Shown: positions 12,750 to 18,293 of the stretch, piece after piece
How the letters are laid out: each line of letters starts with the position of its first letter
How positions within the stretch are numbered: the first letter of the stretch is position 1
DNA from: DASPKM01 sp035628135
GTDB taxonomy: Bacteria; Bacteroidota; Bacteroidia; Chitinophagales; Chitinophagaceae
Direction: 5' to 3'
Length of the DNA: 18,293 bases
Assembly: GCA_035628135.1 (NCBI GenBank)
Contig: DASPKM010000007.1
Coordinates: 1-18,293, forward strand
Translations under genes and position numbers: made by a program
Notes under the pieces: generated by a model
Told to the model about the DNA's origin: nothing
Database searches by the model: none
What the model saw: the letters and a program-made list of their open reading frames with translations, nothing else

Positions 12750-13625
12750 ATGAGAACAGTTATCTGCATCGTGCTCGTTGTTACGGCGGCCTGTTGCTAT
12801 GCCCAGCCTGAACAACGCAACAAACAATTGCAGAAGATCGACACCCTGCATCTCAATCTGAAAATGTTTGCAGACAGCATTACCGGACATGAGCGGGACG
12901 AATACGAGAAAGCCCGGAAGTTGTTGTATTGGCTGAGCTCCAACTTTGAATGGAAGGCCACCGATTATAAAACGAGAACGGTGAACGAGATCATTGCCCG
13001 CAATGGCGGTAACTGCTTTGAGCTGGCTAAGGTGTACATGGCGCTTATTAAGGAAGCGGGCATTACGCACCGCGGCGTCGCCGAGATCAATATACACCCT
13101 TATACCCCAAGGCGGCAGGCTTCGGCCGCAGAACTGGTAAAACAAAAAGGAAATTCATTCAGCGTATTTGGCTTGCAGCACAACGATCACCGCTGGGTGG
13201 AAATTTATGATAAGAAAAACAATCTCTGGCAGCCCGCCGATCCGTCGATGGGCGTTATCGGGCTAAATGATTGGTTGAAGGCCCGCGTATGGTTTGGAGA
13301 AAGGAAGACCATCGATACCGCTATTACCAATAGCATGATCGTTCCCTTCGTAATATTTTCTACCGATGCCAAAAGAGCCCCGGACGAGAACAGAACGGCT
13401 TACTATCTTATCGAGGGGTTCAATAACCTGTACCAGGGCAAATTGGAAACGCTGCCAGAATGGAAGGAATGGGTGAACGCGGTAAATGCGCTAACCGGAC
13501 CGGCAAAGAATGCCTTCACGGGCAAGGAAAACCTGCACGACCACCAGGCCAGCATCAGCAAGCTGGCAGACACCTACCAGCAATTGAAAAGCGCTTATAA
13601 CCGCAAGTATGGGCAGCGTGGTTAG
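12750..13625 (+). CDS. Secreted transglutaminase-like protein
   Basis: Papain-like transglutaminase-core protein, probably periplasmic; such proteins act as proteases, amidases or cross-linkers, and the exact role is unknown. The frame is open from 12669 inside the photolyase gene, but ATG 12750 gives the signal peptide MRTVICIVLVVTAACCYAQ, which decides the start. The 291-residue product has the catalytic triad in the expected order: Cys89 in NGGNCFELAKVY, His147 in HNDHRWVEIYDK, Asp164 in WQPADPSMGVIG. The N-terminal part (about 20-75) is helical and charged; the C-terminal third (about 200-291) is also rich in charged residues and has no recognised domain. Its TAG stop overlaps the TAA stop of the convergent mqnD by two bases. 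No partner gene is evident. Confidence 0.8.
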   Translation: MRTVICIVLVVTAACCYAQPEQRNKQLQKIDTLHLNLKMFADSITGHERDEYEKARKLLYWLSSNFEWKATDYKTRTVNEIIARNGGNCFELAKVYMALIKEAGITHRGVAEINIHPYTPRRQASAAELVKQKGNSFSVFGLQHNDHRWVEIYDKKNNLWQPADPSMGVIGLNDWLKARVWFGERKTIDTAITNSMIVPFVIFSTDAKRAPDENRTAYYLIEGFNNLYQGKLETLPEWKEWVNAVNALTGPAKNAFTGKENLHDHQASISKLADTYQQLKSAYNRKYGQRG

Positions 13626-14434
13626 GCATGCAATTGTTTATATACCTGCATCATCGTATCAACTGCCTGCCGCCCATCGGAGCCTAACGTTGATGAATAG
13701 TTGTTAACATATAGATCAATATGCTTGCGCATTACGTGTTCATCCATTTCCTGCGAATGCTGCTTCACATAATCGCTGAGCTCGGGATAGCGGTCGAAGG
13801 CATATTGCAGGCTTTCGCGGATCAGCGTATTCATTTGTTGTTGTAATGTTTCATCGAAGCTTTTCTTCATTACAATGCCCCCCAGTGGGATCGGTCCCCC
13901 GGTTTGTTGCTCCCAGAAATCGCCAAGGTCCATCAACTTTACCAATCCTTTTTGTTGGTATGTAAAGCGGTTTTCGTGAATGATCACTCCACAATCGGCC
14001 TTGCCAGATAATACCGCGTCTTCAATGTCGGAAAACACCATGAACTTTTTGTTGGCGGCAGATGGAAAAGCGAGGGAGAACAGGAAGTGGGCGGTAGTAT
14101 GCTCACCGGGAATGGCCACTGCCAGGTTGGGAATTTGCGATGAAAGGTCAGGTATTGCTTTTGTGGCTATCAACAAGGGCCCCACCCCTTTACCGAGTGC
14201 GCCTCCCGCATCGAGGAGATGGTATGCATGCAGGATAGATGGCAGCACGCCATAGCTTACCTTGCTTATGTCCAGCTGACCTGCCAACGCCCAGCGGTTG
14301 AGCGTTTCCACATCGTCGAGGATCACTTCAAACTCCAGTTCCCCGCTGTCGATCTTTTTATTGACCAATGCGTCGAAAATAAAAGTATCGTTCGGGCAGG
14401 GAGAAAATCCCAGGGAAAGTTTTTGCTTGCTCAT
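13622..14434 (-). CDS. mqnD: 1,4-dihydroxy-6-naphthoate synthase (MqnD), futalosine pathway
   Basis: Converts cyclic dehypoxanthine futalosine to 1,4-dihydroxy-6-naphthoate in menaquinone synthesis; cytosolic, with a periplasmic-binding-protein-like fold. The 270-residue product begins MSKQKLSLGFSPCPNDTFIF, the hallmark of the family (SPCPNDTF at 11-18). It continues with DISKVSYGVLP at 55-65, GEHTTAHFLFSLAFP at 110-124, and CGVIIHENRFTYQQKGLVKL in the second half. The related MqnA has a different N-terminus, so MqnD is favoured. The gene starts 23 bases after the propeller gene and probably shares its transcript with it; mqnB lies just upstream on the same strand. Other pathway genes (mqnA, mqnC, mqnE) are not in the window. 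Confidence 0.92.
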   Translation of the reverse strand: MSKQKLSLGFSPCPNDTFIFDALVNKKIDSGELEFEVILDDVETLNRWALAGQLDISKVSYGVLPSILHAYHLLDAGGALGKGVGPLLIATKAIPDLSSQIPNLAVAIPGEHTTAHFLFSLAFPSAANKKFMVFSDIEDAVLSGKADCGVIIHENRFTYQQKGLVKLMDLGDFWEQQTGGPIPLGGIVMKKSFDETLQQQMNTLIRESLQYAFDRYPELSDYVKQHSQEMDEHVMRKHIDLYVNNYSSTLGSDGRQAVDTMMQVYKQLHA

Positions 14435-14457
14435 AACCGTGCTTGCGGCAGCGGCTA

Positions 14458-16290
14458 TTACAATCCATATTCCGCCACCTGTAGAATTTCAGATAGCGAA
14501 GTTAAGGTGCTTGCGAATAACCAGGTTTGCACAAAGCCGGTGCCTTGTTTGCCGCCGTAGTTTTTAACCCAGAAGGTGGCTTTGCCTACTTCATCGGTAG
14601 CCAGCACGGTTGTAACGTCTTGCGGCGGCATGCCGTTGCGCGTGACCATGTTCGTAGTGAGTCCCCACCGCTTACCTTCCAGTGTAGGAGTGGATGGATA
14701 AAATCCGCCAAAAGCACGCGTATCGCCGTACTTATAAGGTATGCCTGTAATTTTTTCGGATATGGCAAAGTCGACGCCCTTCAACTCTCTTTTTTGTTCG
14801 TCTATGACATATACCGCGGGATTCATGCCCGTGATGACCACTTTGCCGCCTTGCCGCAGGTACTGCATCAGGAGGTTGGTGCTTACGGTATCGCCTATTA
14901 TAGATGATGGAAAAAAATTGGTGGCAAATACCACTACGCTGCTTTGGCGGTCGGCAATGCGTTGCCGCATGAAATCTGCCAGCGCAGTTTGATCAAGCAC
15001 TTTATAGCCTGCGGAAGCAAAAAAATCTTTCGCGTATACATCCAATCCATACCGGTGGTATTGAAAAGCCGGATCTTTTATCCAGAATACCGCGCGTTGC
15101 GGGGCGGGCGCAGGTGTTGAACCAGACTTCAGGCAAAACAGCATTCCCTCATCGTTGCCTACATATAAATTACCATTTGCAGGTACGGGTGAAGAAAACA
15201 AGCGGTCGTTGGTCCTGAAGCGCCATACTTCTTTCCCAGTGTAGAGGTTGAGGCAATACACGAACCCGTCGTTGCTGGCATTGAACACTTTATCGCCTAC
15301 AATGGAAGGCGAGGCCCAAACGGGTGCACCTGTCATAAACCGCCACAGCTCTTTTCCTGTATGCAGGTTGAGTGCATTGATGAAGCGGCCGTCGGAAGTA
15401 CCGGTGACGACGATGGTATCTTTAATTGCCACCGATGAAATGATCCATGAAACCTGGTAATTGTATTCCCATTTTCTTGCGCCGGTCAGCGCATCGATTC
15501 CATAAAGGTAACCATCGCGGCCGCCCACTACGACTATGTTATTGACTATAGCAGGCGATGCAATTACCGCTTTGCGGTCGAAGCCGAAATTTTCGTTGCG
15601 CATGGTATCGCCATGGGTTGCGAACTGCCATACCAGCTTGCCCGACTTATCGAGGGAATATACTTTACCAGCGCAATCGCCCACATAAATTTTGTTGTCA
15701 TAAACTGCCGGAGTGGATCGAAGGCGCGAGCCTGCATTGAATTTCCACTGAATGCTGCCGTTGGATGCATTGATCGCATACAGGTTGCCATCGCCGCTGC
15801 CGGTATAAAGAATCCCTTCGCTGACGAGTGGTGAAGAAATGTAATAATCAAATGCCCATTCGTAAGGAAGGTCGGCGCCGAGTTGTTTATGCCATTTTAA
15901 TTTGCCGCTTACTGCGTCTATTGCATACAGTGAGTTTGCGCGGCTGGTGAAATAAATGGTGTTTTTATGCAATGCCGGAGACGAATGCACGGGTGCATCT
16001 GCCTTGAATTTCCACAACAGTTTGCCTGCTGTATCCAGTGCGTAGCAATGGTGATCGCCGCTGCCTACATATATTTTATTACCCTGTATTAACGGAGTGG
16101 AACGGATGGCATGGCCTGTTTTAAAAGTCCATCGCTGCTTCACCGATGCGTAAGTCGATTGATCGCTGTACAAACCGGTGTGTGCTTCGTTTCCACGGAA
16201 CTGTGTTTGAACCGCCGGTTTTACAGGATCGTTTGCTGCTGCAACAACCGAACATATCATGAAAATAAGAATGGTGAATAGTTTGACCAT
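14458..16290 (-). CDS. Exported eight-repeat PQQ-type beta-propeller with extra C-terminal domain
   Basis: 610 residues. The signal peptide MVKLFTILIFMICSVVAAAN sends it to the periplasm; no lipobox. Eight propeller repeats of the PQQ/BamB type follow between about 45 and 390, each with a G(S/T)xDGxxYAxDxxTGKxxW-like core, for example IYVGSGDHHCYALDTAGKLL at 73-92 and LYTGSGDGNLYAINASNGSI at 161-180. A Pro-rich linker (GSTPAPAPQ, 390-398) leads to a second domain at 400-610. There VFWIKDPAFQYHRYGLDVYA, SSVVVFATNFFPS and GGKVVITGMNPAVYVID suggest an alpha/beta fold of the flavodoxin or glutamine-amidotransferase kind without a visible nucleophilic Cys. No residues prove PQQ binding or enzyme activity; a scaffold like BamB or a dehydrogenase-like role are both possible. 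It lies between mqnB and mqnD on one strand. Confidence 0.82.
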   Translation of the reverse strand: MVKLFTILIFMICSVVAAANDPVKPAVQTQFRGNEAHTGLYSDQSTYASVKQRWTFKTGHAIRSTPLIQGNKIYVGSGDHHCYALDTAGKLLWKFKADAPVHSSPALHKNTIYFTSRANSLYAIDAVSGKLKWHKQLGADLPYEWAFDYYISSPLVSEGILYTGSGDGNLYAINASNGSIQWKFNAGSRLRSTPAVYDNKIYVGDCAGKVYSLDKSGKLVWQFATHGDTMRNENFGFDRKAVIASPAIVNNIVVVGGRDGYLYGIDALTGARKWEYNYQVSWIISSVAIKDTIVVTGTSDGRFINALNLHTGKELWRFMTGAPVWASPSIVGDKVFNASNDGFVYCLNLYTGKEVWRFRTNDRLFSSPVPANGNLYVGNDEGMLFCLKSGSTPAPAPQRAVFWIKDPAFQYHRYGLDVYAKDFFASAGYKVLDQTALADFMRQRIADRQSSVVVFATNFFPSSIIGDTVSTNLLMQYLRQGGKVVITGMNPAVYVIDEQKRELKGVDFAISEKITGIPYKYGDTRAFGGFYPSTPTLEGKRWGLTTNMVTRNGMPPQDVTTVLATDEVGKATFWVKNYGGKQGTGFVQTWLFASTLTSLSEILQVAEYGL

Positions 16291-16392
16291 ACCTAGGATG
16301 ATTTAAATGAACCCATTTGAGGTTTGCGAAAAATAAAATTTCTGTCGGCGCCGCCGGGAGAAATTGGACGAGTGGTACCGGGCCCTGCGCGT

Positions 16393-17025
16393 TTATGCAC
16401 GCTGGCTTATAATGGAGTGAATTTGCTGCGCCAGGTTGTGAATGGCCTGGCCGATTTGCCATTTGCTTTTGTTTCGTTCTCCCACGTAATTGGAGATGGC
16501 CCTTAGTTGCAGAAAGGGAATGCCTTCGCGCAGGCATACATAGTGGAAGGCCGCGCCTTCCATGGACTCGATGGCGGGGTGGTATTTTTCACGGATCTGT
16601 TGAATGCGTTGCGGGCTGGTGGTGATTTCGTTGATGCTTACCGCGGTTACCTGCTGCAGGGGCAGGGCATTTAAAAGTTGTTCGTGCGGGTTGGGCAGCC
16701 ATCCGTTGGTGTAAGGCAGGGCGTGGGCGTTTTCGAGCTCCATGTCGAATACATCTTTCCAATGTTCCTGTTCATATACGCCGAGGTCGGCAAAGCGGTC
16801 TTGCCGCACTACCACGGGTGTGGCGAGCGGAATGGATTGGTCGAAGCTGCCTGCTATGCCCGCCTGGATGATCAGGGAGGGTTTATTGGCGTGGATGGCT
16901 TTAAGAAGGTGGTAGACCGTAGGTGCGGCGCCTATGCCGGTGATGAGCACTTTGTATTGCGCGGAGGATGTTTGTGTAAGCTGTTCGAGTTCGAGCGTGG
17001 TAGCTGCAACGATACAGATGGACAT
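16393..17025 (-). CDS. mqnB: Futalosine hydrolase (MqnB)
   Basis: Cleaves futalosine, releasing hypoxanthine and dehypoxanthine futalosine, in the alternative menaquinone pathway. The 210-residue product is of the nucleoside phosphorylase/hydrolase fold: ICIVAATTLELEQL at the start, VLITGIGAAPTVYHLLKAI at 26-44, LIIQAGIAGSFDQSIPLATP at 51-70 (the glycine-rich purine-site loop), SMEGAAFHYVCLREGIPFLQ at 154-173 with the ribose-binding Met-Glu pair, and LRAISNYVGERNKSKW at 174-189, which is typical of futalosine hydrolase. MTA/SAH nucleosidase is the main alternative; the NKSKW ending and the nearby mqnD favour MqnB. It is first of a three-gene minus-strand group; 102 bases separate it from the propeller gene, so co-transcription is likely but not certain. 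Confidence 0.87.
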   Translation of the reverse strand: MSICIVAATTLELEQLTQTSSAQYKVLITGIGAAPTVYHLLKAIHANKPSLIIQAGIAGSFDQSIPLATPVVVRQDRFADLGVYEQEHWKDVFDMELENAHALPYTNGWLPNPHEQLLNALPLQQVTAVSINEITTSPQRIQQIREKYHPAIESMEGAAFHYVCLREGIPFLQLRAISNYVGERNKSKWQIGQAIHNLAQQIHSIISQRA

Positions 17026-17099
17026 GCTGGTGATTATAGCTCAAGATTAAAGAAAAATACGTTCGAAATCTGTTGTTTTTCCCTTTTTATGGCTTGATG

Positions 17100-17230
17100 G
17101 GACAATTAGTTTTGAATGGCTTTGAAGAACCGCGGCTCACGGTATTTTGAGGGATTATTCGGTGAGTTGCGACTTCCGATAGCAGTTAGTTTTGGAGATG
17201 GCCCCGCTAGTCGTGGTGGGGCTTTTTTTT
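17100..17230 (+). ncRNA. Possible small RNA ending in a strong terminator
   Basis: A plus-strand terminator at 17201-17230 has no plus-strand gene in front of it: mqnB is on the other strand and starts at 17025. TTAGTTTTG occurs twice, at 17106-17114 and 17186-17194. The second copy lies in AGCAGTTAGTTTTGG, identical to 2267-2281 before another orphan terminator. A small hairpin (CCG...CGG, about 17131-17141) lies between. TAGTTTTG also matches the TANNTTTG promoter box, so these could be promoters rather than RNA parts. No known RNA family recognised. Confidence 0.25.
17201..17230 (+). terminator. Intrinsic terminator, plus strand, no obvious gene before it
   Basis: GCCCCGC (17201-17207) and GTGGGGC (17216-17222) form a 7-bp stem with one G-U pair and an 8-base loop, followed by eight T. 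The minus-strand side lacks a T-run, so it works in the plus direction. Confidence 0.8.
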
Positions 17231-17595
17231 ATCCCTTGGAGTGATTGTTGGGGGAATGTAGGGGGCCGTGTGGTTGTCGGCTCCGTATCCAATATCCTGG
17301 AACGGATGCCGAATGCTGAACTGGATATTCCTGAAACGGTGGCTGCACAAGGCAAAATTTTGTTGTTGTTTTTTTGGTTGCTGCGTAAATCGAAGCGATG
17401 GATATTGGGATGGGAGGTTGATTAGTGGATGATGCTGATTGCTAGGTGTTGCTGATAGGAAAGCGGGTGAATTGGAAACTGGGCTGTTTGGTTAGTGACG
17501 GATATGATCGATCATGCTGTGGCGACTCGCGGTTATGCATGGATTGGACGCATGATGAATGTAGTGAGGGCGTGAGTATGCGTAGATATATGGAT

Positions 17596-17631
17596 AAAAA
17601 TAAAAAAGCCTCGGCTTTCGCTGAGGCTTTT
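17596..17631 (-). terminator. rRNA operon terminator with GAAA loop
   Basis: On the minus strand, 12-bp arms (17631-17620 and 17615-17604, one G-U pair) enclose a GAAA tetraloop and run into TTTTTTATTTTTAT. It begins 7 bases after the 5S gene and ends the rRNA operon. Confidence 0.9.
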
Positions 17632-17637
17632 AATAGA

Positions 17638-17748
17638 TATGGCAGCTACCTACTCTCCCGCATTGTGGTGCAGTACCATCGGCCATGAGGGGCTTAACTT
17701 CTCTGTTCGGTATGGGAAGAGGTGAACACCCTCGGCAAAACCACCATA
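17638..17748 (-). rRNA. rrf: 5S ribosomal RNA
   Basis: The minus strand reads TATGGTGGTTTTGCCGAGGG, then the conserved CACCTCTTCCCATACCGAAC, AGAGAAGTTAAGCCCC, GATGGTACTGC and GGGAGAGTAGGTAGCTGCCATA. The ends TATGGTGG and CTGCCATA pair as helix I over 8 positions, which sets the limits at 111 nt. It lies about 100 bases after the 23S 3' end, in the usual 23S-5S order. Confidence 0.95.
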
Positions 17749-17757
17749 AGAATATAA

Positions 17758-17792
17758 GATTTGAAATGTGCTGGTTAGGGCGATTTCAAATC
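17758..17792 (-). repeat. Perfect hairpin in the 23S-5S spacer
   Basis: GATTTGAAAT (17758-17767) and ATTTCAAATC (17783-17792) form a 10-bp stem with a 15-base loop, 10 bases before the 5S 5' end on the minus strand. A second small hairpin (ACCCG/CGGGT, 17820-17832) lies nearer the 23S end. A role in processing of the precursor is inference. Confidence 0.6.
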
Positions 17793-17852
17793 AATAAAGT
17801 ACATATTGGGTAAGTTGTAACCCGAGAAACGGGTAGATAGACAATAAAAAAA

Positions 17853-18293
<441 letters not shown>

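Larger units (their letters stand above)
17026..17637. other. Gene-free stretch between mqnB and 5S rRNA
   Basis: No credible protein gene is seen; the open frames here have no family features, and one runs into the 5S gene. The left part (17100-17230) may hold a small RNA ending in a plus-strand terminator. The middle (about 17233-17600) is strikingly rich in G and T on the plus strand and otherwise featureless. The right end holds the rRNA operon terminator. Confidence 0.6.

Noticed and set aside
17192..17425. 77-residue open frame overlapping the plus-strand terminator
   Set aside because: Begins inside the sequence just before the terminator hairpin and runs through its T-run; hydrophobic content comes from the G/T-rich DNA.
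17446..17688. 80-residue open frame
   Set aside because: Runs through the rRNA terminator and into the 5S gene; not a plausible protein.

Overview
The window reads as chromosome from a member of the Bacteroidota, most likely near the Chitinophagaceae. Several things point there: promoter-like boxes of the TANNTTTG type instead of TATAAT, an rpsF-rpsR-rplI cluster without ssb or priB, a DUF4382 lipoprotein, an ECF sigma factor of the Bacteroides type, futalosine-pathway menaquinone genes, and twin-arginine Gfo/Idh/MocA oxidoreductases beside a DUF1080 enzyme. This placement is by family recognition only.

Layout. At 1-139 (minus) is the first 46 codons of htpG (Hsp90), cut by the window edge. 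It is divergent from the ribosomal operon rpsF-rpsR-rplI (403-1489, plus). A glycine-rich RRM RNA-binding protein follows (1696-2079) with its own terminator. After a gene-free stretch holding a second terminator comes a tight three-gene plus-strand unit (2433-6371): two Gfo/Idh/MocA oxidoreductases and a secreted protein with two DUF1080 domains. This resembles the oxidise-then-eliminate 3-keto-glycoside route for cleaving sugars. Minus-strand apbE (FAD:protein FMN transferase) is divergent from an ECF sigma factor. That is followed by a DUF4382 lipoprotein, and a 42-residue membrane protein on the minus strand.

A gene-free, AT-richer stretch (about 8976-9695) carries short repeats and a GC-rich palindrome. 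It precedes an orphan NarL/LuxR response regulator (9696-10370), a class IV aminotransferase of the PabC type, a class I photolyase and a secreted transglutaminase-like protein, all plus strand. These meet, tail to tail with overlapping stop codons, a minus-strand group: mqnB (futalosine hydrolase), a secreted eight-repeat PQQ-type propeller protein with an extra C-terminal domain, and mqnD. The right end is the 3' end of an rRNA operon on the minus strand: partial 23S, a spacer with a strong hairpin, 5S, and a terminator with a GAAA loop.

Most of the window is ordinary housekeeping and accessory chromosome. I see no CRISPR array, transposase, integrase, tRNA or clear new defence system. The best candidates for something new are: (i) a 15-base motif repeated directly before two distant terminators, perhaps the ends of small RNAs; (ii) the propeller gene lodged between two futalosine-pathway genes; (iii) the double-DUF1080 enzyme with two paired oxidoreductases; and (iv) the dyad-rich region in front of htpG.
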